Source: Chloroflexota bacterium
GTDB taxonomy: Bacteria; Chloroflexota; Anaerolineae; J036; Brachytrichaceae
Length of the DNA: 38,570 bases
Assembly: GCA_023382055.1 (NCBI GenBank)
Contig: JAMCQN010000004.1
Location: 1 to 38,570 of the forward strand
Direction of reading: 5' to 3'
The notes under the pieces are model-generated. The model worked only from the letters and a program-made list of their open reading frames with translations. It ran no database searches and was not told where the DNA came from. The translations under genes were made by a program, and so were the position numbers. Shown in pieces: positions 22,990 through 31,447 of this stretch (position 1 is the stretch's first letter; every line of letters starts with the position of its first letter).

Positions 22990-24033
22990 ATGAATATGAT
23001 GCTGGCAGCCGTGCTGCATGACTTCAACGATTTGCGGCTTGAGGAAGCGCCGGTCCCACGAGCCGCCGAGTATGGCGATGTGATCGTCAACATCAAATCG
23101 TGCGGCATCTGCGCTACCGATTACAAAGCCATCAAGGGCATCCGGCGCAACGTGAATTTTCCTTTCATACCGGGCCACGAACCCAGCGGCGTTGTGGCTG
23201 AGGTCGGCCCGGGCGTCACGCACTTCAAGCCCGGCGACGAGGTCATCGTCATGCCATCGGGTTACTGCGGTTACTGCAAAAACTGCCGGGTGGGCAATAC
23301 GCACTATTGCGAGAACGCATTCACCACGGGAGGCGATGGGCCGGTGCATGTCTGGCCGGGCGCCTTTGCGCAGTACATGCGCACGAAGGATACCAGCGTG
23401 TTTCACAAACCGGCCAACCTGAGTTTCGATGTTGCCGCATTGACGGAGCCGCTCTCCGGCGCGTGGAAAGGCGTCATTCAGTACAGCGAGATGAAGGTCG
23501 GCGATGACGTGGTGGTCATCGGCGTCGGCAGTATCGGGTTGCTGTGCATGATGGTCGCGCGCGCGGCCGGTGCCGGCAAGCTCATCGCGATAGACACGAG
23601 CGAGTATGCATTGCGCAATGCGCTCGCCCTGGGCGCGACGCATGCCGTGAATCCAGCCAAAGGCGACGCCAAAGCGCAGGTGTATGACATCATGCCCGAA
23701 GGCCCCGATATCGTCGTGGAAGCAGCCGGCCCCATCCAGGCAGTCCGCCTGATGGTCGATCTGCGCCGGCGCGGCACCAAATGGAACGTATTCGGCATCA
23801 CCACGCACGAGACGTTTGAACTGGACGGCGGCTATACCCATTTCCTCGAAGGGCGCATGGACGCCAGCTTTGGAACGAATCCACTGGCAATGTCCAAGTC
23901 CATCCGTCTGATGGATCGCGGTCTGGTCAATGTGGAGAAAATCATCTCGCATCGATTCCCGCTGTCGCAGATCCATGAGGCCATTGAGGTGATGGGCACG
24001 CCTGACCGCAATAAAATCGTGATTAACCCGTAA
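22990..24033 (+). CDS. zinc-dependent medium-chain (sugar/polyol-type) dehydrogenase
   Basis: This encodes 347 residues from ATG 22990, chosen for GGGAG about 6 nt upstream over an earlier in-frame ATG at 22960. The catalytic zinc ligands are visible as Cys38 (SCGICATD) and His63-Glu64 (GHEPSG). The structural zinc loop has Cys93, 96, 99 and 107. The Rossmann motif GVGSIG, with an Asp in IAIDTS, favours NAD. It belongs to the threonine/sorbitol/alcohol dehydrogenase superfamily; the exact substrate is not readable. The isomerase/epimerase gene follows after 23 bp, which favours a sugar or polyol oxidation step feeding that enzyme. Cytoplasmic. Confidence 0.88.
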   Translation: MNMMLAAVLHDFNDLRLEEAPVPRAAEYGDVIVNIKSCGICATDYKAIKGIRRNVNFPFIPGHEPSGVVAEVGPGVTHFKPGDEVIVMPSGYCGYCKNCRVGNTHYCENAFTTGGDGPVHVWPGAFAQYMRTKDTSVFHKPANLSFDVAALTEPLSGAWKGVIQYSEMKVGDDVVVIGVGSIGLLCMMVARAAGAGKLIAIDTSEYALRNALALGATHAVNPAKGDAKAQVYDIMPEGPDIVVEAAGPIQAVRLMVDLRRRGTKWNVFGITTHETFELDGGYTHFLEGRMDASFGTNPLAMSKSIRLMDRGLVNVEKIISHRFPLSQIHEAIEVMGTPDRNKIVINP

Positions 24034-24056
24034 TATTTCATACAAAGGGGCTTTCA

Positions 24057-24890
24057 ATGAGACTGGGTGGACCTGTATTCGAGACCTGTGCAAACCAGGA
24101 TGAATGGATTGCAGCGCTGCGGCGGCTGGGGTATCGCGCCGCATATTGCCCGGTGGCTGACAGCGCCGCCGACGATGTGCTGCGGGCATATGCCGCAGCC
24201 GCCCAGGCGGCAGATATCGTGATTGCGGAAGTGGGCGCGTGGAGCAACCCGCTCAGCCCGGATGAAGGGATACGCCGCGAGGCCATCGCCCTGTGCCAGC
24301 GCCGGCTCGACCAGGCCGACCGCATCGGGGCGCGCTGCTGTGTGAATATCACCGGCTCGCGCGGCGAACAATGGGATGGCCCTCATCCCGACAATCTGAC
24401 GGCAGAGACTTTTGATATGATCGTCGAAACCGTCCGTGAAATTATCGATGCCGTCAAACCGGTGCGCGCCTTCTACACGCTGGAGACGATGCCGTGGATG
24501 TATCCCGACTCACCGCAATCTTATGCCGATCTGATCCGCGCCATTGACCGCAAGCAGTGTGCGGCGCACCTCGACCCCGTCAACCTGATCTGCAGCCCAC
24601 AGCGTTACTACGGCAATGCAGACCTGCTGCGCGAGTGTTTCCGCTTGTTCGGAGAGCACATCAAGAGCTGCCACGCCAAGGATATCCTCCTGCGCGGGAA
24701 TCTGACCACCCACCTGGACGAGGTTCGCATCGGGCTGGGCGGGTTGGATTACCGGGTCTACCTGCAGGAACTCGATAAGCTCGCACCCGACGTGCCTCTG
24801 ATGCTTGAACACTTGCCGACCAGCCAGGATTACGACCTGGCGGCTGCGCAGGTGCGCGCCGTAGCGCAAGGCATCGGCGTACGTCTTTGA
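24057..24890 (+). CDS. sugar phosphate isomerase/epimerase family TIM-barrel protein
   Basis: This encodes 277 residues from ATG 24057 after an AAAGGGG Shine-Dalgarno. It has the xylose-isomerase-like (AP-endonuclease-2) barrel pattern: ITGSRG near 100, YTLETMPW near 142, AHLDPVN near 175, KSCHAKD near 205 and MLEHLP near 260. These provide the Glu/Asp/His metal-binding positions of the family. Members isomerise or epimerise sugars or keto acids with a divalent metal. It probably forms an operon with the dehydrogenase (23-bp gap). It ends 40 bp from the convergent URO-D-family gene. The substrate is not determined. Confidence 0.85.
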   Translation: MRLGGPVFETCANQDEWIAALRRLGYRAAYCPVADSAADDVLRAYAAAAQAADIVIAEVGAWSNPLSPDEGIRREAIALCQRRLDQADRIGARCCVNITGSRGEQWDGPHPDNLTAETFDMIVETVREIIDAVKPVRAFYTLETMPWMYPDSPQSYADLIRAIDRKQCAAHLDPVNLICSPQRYYGNADLLRECFRLFGEHIKSCHAKDILLRGNLTTHLDEVRIGLGGLDYRVYLQELDKLAPDVPLMLEHLPTSQDYDLAAAQVRAVAQGIGVRL

Positions 24891-24929
24891 CGCGAGCAGT
24901 GCTATATGAGTATCAGCGCGGAAGGCGCG

Positions 24930-26102
24930 CTAATACATCATGTGTTCACGATACACATCGAGCGCATATCGATAGCTTTCGTAGCGGGTATTCGGTGAGA
25001 TCGAGTGGTCTGACGCGAACACCAGCCGCGCGCCGCGCGCCTTCATCCCCTCGATATAGGCGCTGACTTCGCGGCGGATGATATCGCGGTCATTGGTCTC
25101 AAACACGCGTGTATCCAGACCGCCGACGAAGGCGATCCGGTCGCCGTATTTTTCCGCGAACACAAAGGGATCGTTGTTCAGGGCCTTGTGTTCCATCGGG
25201 TTCAGCCCGTCAAAGCCGGCTGCGATGATCAAGGGAAGCGCCGCGGCCGTGCTCCCGCAACTGTGCAGGATCACCGGCAGGTCGTAACTGTGGAAGAAAT
25301 CGACCATTTCCTTATAGTAAGGGAAGATCAACTCCTCCAGGATTTTAGGCGAGGCGAACAGGCCGTTTTTATAACCCAGGTCCTCGTACAACCAGACGCC
25401 GTTCGGCTTGCCGGCCTGCTCGATCATATAGGCGAAGTAACGCTTGTAGAAATCCGTATAAACGCGGTTGTAATCATGCACCCACTCCGGGTCCAGCAGC
25501 AGGCTTTCATAAAGCGTCACGTCGCCCATGCTCTGCCGCATGAGTTCCCAGATAAACATGTGGCCGAAGTGAACCCATTTCTGCGCGGCGACCGCCGGGG
25601 TGATATTCTTGCGCATTTCCTTGATATCCACACGCAGCGGGTCGAATTCCAGCAGGGCGCTGCGGTAATCGCGCTCCCACACTTCCCGCGAGGTCATGCG
25701 GAAGTCGATATGCTCAGGCGTGCCGGACTTGTGCTTCCAGTATTTGAGAACGGCTCCGGCGCCGTTCCGTTTGGCTTCCCACTGGTCGGTCTCTTCGACG
25801 ACTTCCTCATAGTCACGCAACGGCATGACGTCGAGCCACGGCCCGATGCCGACCATGTCATATCCGAAATGCTCCCAGGGCGGCACAGGTTCTTCATACT
25901 CGCCGGCGACCTCGGCTTCAATCCAGCGGCCGTCTTCGCGGCGCCAGCGATCCTCGCCAACCTCTTTATAGTCTTTTCGCAGCGGGTATCCCTGCCGTAC
26001 CCAGTCAGCCAGGGCATCTCCCCAGGGAGAGTCCATCAAAGCGACGCGTTCGGCCTTTCTTCCGCGCAGCAAGTTGTCTACAGTTTCGCGTGATGTGTCC
26101 AT
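24930..26102 (-). CDS. uroporphyrinogen decarboxylase (URO-D) superfamily protein
   Basis: This encodes 390 residues from ATG 26102. The barrel shows the late motif LPVILHSCGSTAAALPLIIAAGFDGLNPME and an IAFVGGLDTR element, characteristic of URO-D/MtaA-like proteins. It is longer at the N-terminus and lacks the hallmark N-terminal RQAGR of true HemE. Members of this branch include corrinoid methyltransferases and enzymes of unknown role in sugar or methyl metabolism. The HSCG motif could provide a zinc thiolate. It is next to, but opposite, the sugar dehydrogenase/isomerase pair; such neighbours are common for this branch, so a related catabolic role is possible. Not a heme-pathway call. Confidence 0.82.
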   Translation of the reverse strand: MDTSRETVDNLLRGRKAERVALMDSPWGDALADWVRQGYPLRKDYKEVGEDRWRREDGRWIEAEVAGEYEEPVPPWEHFGYDMVGIGPWLDVMPLRDYEEVVEETDQWEAKRNGAGAVLKYWKHKSGTPEHIDFRMTSREVWERDYRSALLEFDPLRVDIKEMRKNITPAVAAQKWVHFGHMFIWELMRQSMGDVTLYESLLLDPEWVHDYNRVYTDFYKRYFAYMIEQAGKPNGVWLYEDLGYKNGLFASPKILEELIFPYYKEMVDFFHSYDLPVILHSCGSTAAALPLIIAAGFDGLNPMEHKALNNDPFVFAEKYGDRIAFVGGLDTRVFETNDRDIIRREVSAYIEGMKARGARLVFASDHSISPNTRYESYRYALDVYREHMMY

Positions 26103-26190
26103 GACGGTGATACGCCTCCAGCTCAGGATGAGTATAAGACCGCGCGACGCGATTCACAAACTCCGCATTTGCCGCGCCGGCAGTGCTGCG

Positions 26191-26940
26191 CTACTTTGGC
26201 GGCTTGCTGGCGCGCACGATATAGCTGGGGGCAAAGAACAGGAAGTTCGGTCTGGACTTGTTGACGTCCCGCCATCCCTTTGCATTGAAGAAGCGCACGT
26301 GCTCGTTGACGAAGTCCGTGTCGACGATCACTGCGCGCCCGCCCGGCTTGAGGACGCGTTCGATCTCCTTCAGCGCCTTCGCGCGGTCGTCGGGATCCAG
26401 CATTTCATGAATGACCCAGCTTGACAATACGACGTCAAACGCGTCGTTGTCATAGGGCAGTTCACGCGCGTCGGCCGGACGGATATCCACGCGAGCCGCG
26501 ACCCCTTCGAGTTCAGCGTTGTGCAATGCGATATCGGCGCCATTGCCGGGGCCGGTGTGATCCAGCCACATATCGATGCCGACAGCCTTGCCCGTAGTCA
26601 GCCGCCTGGCTGCGCCAATCGCCATGAGACCGTTCCCGCAGCCGATATCCAGCACCCTCTCATCGCCGCGCCATGACAAAGAGTCGATTATCTCGTCGCG
26701 CAGATGCAGTTTACCGACCTTGCTGCCGCGATAGGCGACGATGACATTGACCAGCAATATCACACCGCTGATAAAACTGAGCGCTCCGAAAAAGATGCCC
26801 AGGGCGCCTCCGGCGGCCAACAGGTAAAGCACCACACCCATCACGATACCGCCGGCGCCATAGATTGCGTTGCGGCGCAACTCGCGCGGTGAGTCGATGC
26901 CATAATCGGGGCGTTCAGTTCGTGAGGTCGATTGGCTCAT
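26191..26940 (-). CDS. membrane-anchored class I SAM-dependent methyltransferase
   Basis: This encodes 249 residues from ATG 26940. Two hydrophobic segments at about 27-45 and 48-68 form an N-terminal hairpin anchor. The Rossmann methyltransferase core follows, with motif I VLDIGCGNGLMAI near 95-107, an acidic residue after strand 2 (GIDMW), PADARELPYDNDAFDVVLSS and LKPGGRAVIVDTD. The acceptor is unknown; the membrane anchor suggests a lipid, quinone or membrane-bound substrate. The gene lies 89 bp before the URO-D gene on the same strand and could be co-transcribed with it. Confidence 0.85.
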   Translation of the reverse strand: MSQSTSRTERPDYGIDSPRELRRNAIYGAGGIVMGVVLYLLAAGGALGIFFGALSFISGVILLVNVIVAYRGSKVGKLHLRDEIIDSLSWRGDERVLDIGCGNGLMAIGAARRLTTGKAVGIDMWLDHTGPGNGADIALHNAELEGVAARVDIRPADARELPYDNDAFDVVLSSWVIHEMLDPDDRAKALKEIERVLKPGGRAVIVDTDFVNEHVRFFNAKGWRDVNKSRPNFLFFAPSYIVRASKPPK

Positions 26941-27014
26941 CTTTTCACTCGATCCTTGTGCGAGTTGATTGGCGAAAACTCATTTTGGCGTATTCTAGCT
27001 GTGGCGCGGCAGTA

Positions 27015-28802
27015 TCATCGCAGGCGGCGATAACGTTCGGGCTGTTCCCGCTGTCTCACCAGGCTGTGTATCAGCAGCGCGAGAAATGCGATGACCAGCG
27101 GCATGGGCAGATTAGGCAGCTCCGGCACTACGCGTATCGACAACGCGCTGATCTGGGTAAGCGCGACCAGTGTTGCGACCAGTTGCGATGAATCGGGCAG
27201 CGCCCATGTGAAATTGTTGCCCCATTGAAAATAAAACCACACGGCCTGCGCCAGTTGAATGCCGACAATCAACAGGAGCGTATTCATTGCGGTTGTGACG
27301 GCTTCCAGGCCATCCTCATGCTTGCCCGTCGTCACCGCAACCAGGATGCTGACGGCGGCGGTCAGAATTTCGCTGTCGCGTGCGACTGCGGCTATGAATT
27401 GCGTCGGGTCGCTGTTGCTGAACATCGACAGGCTGAAACGGAAACCTCGAAGATAGGTAAAGATCGCATACCACGCGATGGCGTATAACGCTGCCCCGAT
27501 GAAGGGTTGCCAGCGTCGTGATGAGAGCACAACTCCTGATATCGCGATGAGCAGCAAGACCGCCCCAATGGCGACGGGCAACCGCTGAGCGCGCTCTGCA
27601 TTGAGTTTGGCGGTGCGCAAACCATCCGCGCGCGCCGTGAGGTTATTGTAGAAACCCTGGTATGCCTGGATATTCCCATTTTTAATATCCGTTTCGCCGG
27701 CCCGCAGTAGTTCGGATGCAAAGCGGGGTTGCTGGATGACCTCGCTCCAGTTTTCGTAAAAAGTCGTGAGCTGCAAGGCTGATGACCACAGGAGTGCCGG
27801 AAGCGGCGCCAGGTTCGCCGTGGCAGATTCGGTTGCCGTGACGGCTGTCGTCTGTGGCGTTGCGCCGATTCCCGCGCCAGTGCTGGGCAGGCTGAGTGCG
27901 GCCACTATCGGCTGTCCCTGTACCTGCGCCGGCAGCGGCGCGCCAAGCAGCGCTGCGATGGTTGGCGCGACATCCGTCGACTGTATCAGCAGCGCTATCC
28001 CGGGGTGGACGCCGGCGCCTGCCATGATCATGGGTGTGACCGCGATATCTGACTCATCACCGCCGTCGGTGTTCCGGTTGGATAGCCCGCGATCCGCGAG
28101 AATGACAATGGTGCTTGTATGCAGATCGATGTTACTCAGCAGCGTTTTGATGCGCCCATCCGTCAGTGTCACCGCAGCGGATATGTCGCTGGGCTCTCCC
28201 CTGATGGTATCCTCAATTGCCGTGAGTTCAACCAGAACCAGGCTGGGTGGATTCGTCGTATCTTTCATCACTTCCATTGCCAGGCGCACGGCGTCGTCGT
28301 CGCGTTGAGACACGTCAGAATTGTCTACGACCTCGAACCGCTGTACATCGCCGTCCAGCATATCGGCAAGTGATTGCGAACCGACGGCTGAAACCTTCTG
28401 CCCGGCGCTCTGCGCCACCTGGATCAGCGAACTGTAGCGCGTTGCGCGCGGGCTGTTGTTGGTGGTGATGCCGTGAATCTCCGCACTTGCGCCTGAGGTG
28501 AGAGTGGCCCATGACGGCAAGCGGAATGTGGGCGGTTCGTGCTGCACCGTCAAAGCGCTGCCGCTATCACGGAGGGCGCTCAGGTTGGGCATCTCGCGCG
28601 CCTCGTCCAGACGCAACCCGCGCACCAGCACCAATACGACCCGTTGCGATGGCGCAGCTCGAACCGAGCCGAGGGGCAGGTCAGCCAGATAAGGGCTGTT
28701 GTACCCGCGGTAACTGATCCACAGGTTATTGCGGAAAGTTACTACAAAGGCCGCGAAGATCGACAGCGCGATGACGAGCGCCAGCCCTACGATACGTCTC
28801 AT
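27015..28802 (-). CDS. membrane-bound alkaline-phosphatase-fold hydrolase
   Basis: This encodes 595 residues from ATG 28802. An N-terminal signal anchor (~4-22) precedes an extracytoplasmic domain with an alkaline phosphatase/phosphodiesterase/sulfatase-like layout: VVLVLVRGLRLDEA near 55-68, PTFRLPSWATLTSGASAEIHGIT near 90-112 (Ser/Thr nucleophile region), ILADRGLSN near 230 and STDVAPTIAALLG near 278. Several canonical Asp/His metal ligands seem changed: VRGLRLDE in place of the usual DGxR, and ADRG in place of SDHG. It may therefore be a divergent or inactive member. The last ~190 residues contain about five transmembrane helices. It is divergent from argF over 60 bp. Role unknown. Confidence 0.78.
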   Translation of the reverse strand: MRRIVGLALVIALSIFAAFVVTFRNNLWISYRGYNSPYLADLPLGSVRAAPSQRVVLVLVRGLRLDEAREMPNLSALRDSGSALTVQHEPPTFRLPSWATLTSGASAEIHGITTNNSPRATRYSSLIQVAQSAGQKVSAVGSQSLADMLDGDVQRFEVVDNSDVSQRDDDAVRLAMEVMKDTTNPPSLVLVELTAIEDTIRGEPSDISAAVTLTDGRIKTLLSNIDLHTSTIVILADRGLSNRNTDGGDESDIAVTPMIMAGAGVHPGIALLIQSTDVAPTIAALLGAPLPAQVQGQPIVAALSLPSTGAGIGATPQTTAVTATESATANLAPLPALLWSSALQLTTFYENWSEVIQQPRFASELLRAGETDIKNGNIQAYQGFYNNLTARADGLRTAKLNAERAQRLPVAIGAVLLLIAISGVVLSSRRWQPFIGAALYAIAWYAIFTYLRGFRFSLSMFSNSDPTQFIAAVARDSEILTAAVSILVAVTTGKHEDGLEAVTTAMNTLLLIVGIQLAQAVWFYFQWGNNFTWALPDSSQLVATLVALTQISALSIRVVPELPNLPMPLVIAFLALLIHSLVRQREQPERYRRLR

Positions 28803-28862
28803 GTGCTAAGTATAGGGATATCCAGATTTTGGCAGTCAGATTGTCTAGTATAGAATCCTGAT

Positions 28863-29789
28863 ATGCACACCAAGCACGACTTTTTATCGCTTTCTGACCT
28901 TACTGCGGCCGAGTTATCCGACTTGCTTGAGCTGGCTGTACGGTTGAAACAGGAATGGCGGTCAGGTGGGAACCAGCCGATTTTGAAGAATAAAACCCTG
29001 GGAATGGTTTTCACCAAGCCGTCGTTGCGGACGCGCGTATCGTTTGAAATGGGCATGCACCACCTGGGCGGGAAAGCCATCTATATCGCGCCGGACGAGA
29101 TTCAGCTCGGAAAACGCGAAAGCGTGGCGGATGTCGCGCGCGTGTTATCGCGCTATGTGGATGGCATCATGGCGCGTGTGTTTGCGCACGCCGATGTCGT
29201 AACGCTGGCGAAGTATTCGCGTGTTCCTGTTATCAACGGCCTTTCCGACTACACCCATCCCTGTCAGGGTCTTGCCGACTTATTGACTATAATGGAACAT
29301 AAGGGCGGGGTGCGGGGGCGCACGATTGTGTACGTGGGTGATGCGAATAACGTGGCAAACTCGCTGGTTTTCGGCGGGATGCTGCTGGGAGCGCATGTGA
29401 GAATCGGCGCGCCGGAGGGTTATCAATTGCAGCCGGATGTGGCAAAACGCGGCGCAGAATTTGCGGCGCAAAGCGGCGGAAGCCTTGTTCAGGTCGCGGA
29501 TCCGCATGCAGCCGTGGAGGGCGCCGATGTGGTTTATACCGACGTGTGGACCAGTATGGGTCAGGAAGCGGAAGCCGCTCAGCGGGCGAAGATATTCCCT
29601 CCTTACCAGGTCAATGCGGCGCTGATGGCGCTGGCAAAAAAGGATGCCATCGTCATGCACTGTCTTCCGGCGCACCGCGGGCATGAAATCACCGATGCAG
29701 TCGCCGACAGCATGCAGTCGGCCTTGTGGGATCAGGCGGAGAATCGCATGCATGCACAGAAGGCAATCCTGGCCAGACTGCTGGCATAG
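28863..29789 (+). CDS. argF: ornithine carbamoyltransferase
   Basis: This encodes 308 residues from ATG 28863. The carbamoyl-phosphate site appears as SLRTR (54-58; Leu replaces the Thr of the usual STRTR). The other family blocks are HPCQ at 132-135 with GLADLLT, an ornithine-loop DVWTSMGQE, and HCLPAHRG from 266. It makes citrulline from ornithine and carbamoyl phosphate in arginine synthesis. The cytoplasmic trimer is usual. The leader is short (60 bp shared with the divergent hydrolase), with TTGGCA near 28831 and TAGAAT near 28853 as a possible promoter, implying an almost leaderless message. cdaA follows after 22 bp. Confidence 0.96.
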   Translation: MHTKHDFLSLSDLTAAELSDLLELAVRLKQEWRSGGNQPILKNKTLGMVFTKPSLRTRVSFEMGMHHLGGKAIYIAPDEIQLGKRESVADVARVLSRYVDGIMARVFAHADVVTLAKYSRVPVINGLSDYTHPCQGLADLLTIMEHKGGVRGRTIVYVGDANNVANSLVFGGMLLGAHVRIGAPEGYQLQPDVAKRGAEFAAQSGGSLVQVADPHAAVEGADVVYTDVWTSMGQEAEAAQRAKIFPPYQVNAALMALAKKDAIVMHCLPAHRGHEITDAVADSMQSALWDQAENRMHAQKAILARLLA

Positions 29790-29811
29790 GACTGCTGACA
29801 ACTGATCAATT

Positions 29812-30633
29812 GTGACCGACATTATCTGGGTTTTGAAGCGCCTCGATGGGCTGGCCATACTGGATATTCTTCTGGTATCGCTGGTATTCTTCCTCGTGCT
29901 GCTGCTGGTGCGCGCGACGCAGGCCATTCCGCTGCTGCGCGGCGTGTTTGTGCTTATTGTTGCCGGCGTACTGTTAAGCAGCCTTGCGCAATTGCCTACC
30001 TTCGGGTTGATTCTGCGCACGGCCATACCGGCGTTGCTGGTGGCTATACCGGTTATCTTTCAGCCTGAATTGCGGCGCGCTTTGGAACGCCTTGGTCGCT
30101 TCAACGAAGTGCTCGTGACGCGGCGCAGCGAACTGGAAGTCGAGATTCGCATCATCGGCACGGCAGTGCAGGGGCTGGCCGAGCATAAATATGGCGCACT
30201 GATCGTGCTGGAACGCGACACCGGTCTGCAGGACCTGGTCGATACCGGCGTTGCAATGGATTCGGTGCTCACGGCCGATATCCTGTTGACGATCTTCTTT
30301 CCCAATACCCCTTTGCACGATGGCGGTGTGATCATCCGGCACGGGCGTGTCGCCGCCGCTGGATGCGTACTGCCGTTGACGTCGTCGCACATCGATGATT
30401 ACCGCATCGGCTTGCGCCACCGCGCCGGCATCGGCGTGTCGGAAGGCACCGACGCCATCGCCATCATCGTCTCAGAGGAGCGCGGAACGATCAGCATCGC
30501 CCACGAGGGGCGCTTGATCCGCGGCATCGAGCCCGATGCGCTGCAGAGCGCGTTGATCGAGTTGTACCGCCCGCCGCTGCGGAAAGCAACCTCACTGATA
30601 CCCTCGAACTGGCGCCTGACGCGCACGAAGTAA
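29812..30633 (+). CDS. cdaA: diadenylate cyclase CdaA (c-di-AMP synthase)
   Basis: This encodes 273 residues from GTG 29812, without a clear Shine-Dalgarno. Three transmembrane helices lie within ~15-85, then the DAC domain with LHDGG (168-172) and GLRHRAG (200-206), the two catalytic/ATP-binding motifs, and SEERGTISIAHEG. It condenses two ATP to c-di-AMP, a second messenger for potassium and osmotic control, at the membrane. No cdaR or glmM follows; the next gene converges. The 22-bp gap suggests co-transcription with argF. An imperfect palindrome overlaps the GTG (29798-29813) and might limit translation. Confidence 0.95.
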   Translation: MTDIIWVLKRLDGLAILDILLVSLVFFLVLLLVRATQAIPLLRGVFVLIVAGVLLSSLAQLPTFGLILRTAIPALLVAIPVIFQPELRRALERLGRFNEVLVTRRSELEVEIRIIGTAVQGLAEHKYGALIVLERDTGLQDLVDTGVAMDSVLTADILLTIFFPNTPLHDGGVIIRHGRVAAAGCVLPLTSSHIDDYRIGLRHRAGIGVSEGTDAIAIIVSEERGTISIAHEGRLIRGIEPDALQSALIELYRPPLRKATSLIPSNWRLTRTK

Positions 30634-30641
30634 CGCCGACT

Positions 30642-30665
30642 GTCCCAGCGGGACCGTGCATTTTT
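30642..30665 (+). terminator. probable terminator of argF-cdaA
   Basis: GTCCC (30642-30646) and GGGAC (30650-30654) form a short hairpin, followed after 6 nt by TTTTT (30661-30665), just past the cdaA stop and before the convergent ATPase gene. Confidence 0.4.
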
Positions 30666-30670
30666 GCGCG

Positions 30671-31447
30671 CTAGAGTCCCAGCAGGGCGCGAATTTCAGC
30701 CTTTCTCTCGATAAACTCAGGCCAGCTTTCCATGTCCCAACTGCGCGGGCGGGGCAGATCGATTGCGACCACACCGGCGACCTGCCCGGGGCGCGGCGTG
30801 CAGATCACGACACGGTCGGCGACGAAAATCGATTCGCGGATGCTGTGGGTGACCATCAAACCGGTCGTGCGCGCCGCGCGCCAGATGCCTTCCAGTGCGG
30901 CGGTCAGGCTCTCTCTTGTGAGTGCGTCAAGCGCGCCGAACGGTTCGTCCAGCAACAGCACAGGCGGTTGTGTGATCAAGGCGCGCGCCAGCGCGGCCCG
31001 CTGCGCCATGCCCCCGCTTAATTCTCGCGGGTAGGCATGTTCAAAACCAGACAGCCCTACCAGTTCGATGATATCGGCGATTTGAGCCTGGTGATTGATG
31101 CCGGGTTGCGATTCACCTGGCTTGGATGGCCGATCTTTACCAGGTCCCACCTCAAGGGGTAACTGGATATTGCTTTCCACCGTGCGCCACGGCAGGAGCG
31201 CTGACTCCTGGAACAACAGGCTTACATGGTTGGACGGGCGCGAGACGATCTCGCCGTCGAGGATCACCTGCCCGCTGCCGGGTCTGATAAGCCCGGCCAG
31301 CACGCGCAGCAGCGTGCTTTTCCCGCACCCGCTGGGTCCCACGATTGAGACAAACTCACCGCGCGCAACCTCCAGTGTAAAGCCGCGCAGCGCCTCCAGG
31401 CCATTGGGATAGGTGACGCTGACGGCGTCGGCAACGATGATTGGCAT
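30671..31447 (-). CDS. ABC transporter ATPase, riboflavin-type uptake system
   Basis: This encodes 258 residues. Walker A GPSGCGKST is at ~38-46, with Q-loop LLFQESALLPW, signature LSGGM, Walker B VLLLDEPFGALD and switch His in MVTHSIRES. It is in the SsuB/TauB/ThiZ class that pairs with NMT1-like binding proteins. Its ATG overlaps the stop of the binding-protein gene (TAATG), so it is the third gene of the operon under the FMN riboswitch. It energises import at the inner face of the membrane. Confidence 0.92.
   Translation of the reverse strand: MPIIVADAVSVTYPNGLEALRGFTLEVARGEFVSIVGPSGCGKSTLLRVLAGLIRPGSGQVILDGEIVSRPSNHVSLLFQESALLPWRTVESNIQLPLEVGPGKDRPSKPGESQPGINHQAQIADIIELVGLSGFEHAYPRELSGGMAQRAALARALITQPPVLLLDEPFGALDALTRESLTAALEGIWRAARTTGLMVTHSIRESIFVADRVVICTPRPGQVAGVVAIDLPRPRSWDMESWPEFIERKAEIRALLGL

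Noticed and set aside
22882-24189. 435-codon open frame on the minus strand
   Set aside because: It is antisense to the zinc dehydrogenase, which has full motifs and a ribosome site. The composition (His/Arg/Ala-rich) is typical of GC-rich shadow frames.
24930-26102. hemE (true uroporphyrinogen decarboxylase)
   Set aside because: It lacks the N-terminal RQAGR substrate motif and has an HSCG motif of the methyltransferase-like branch; no heme genes are near.
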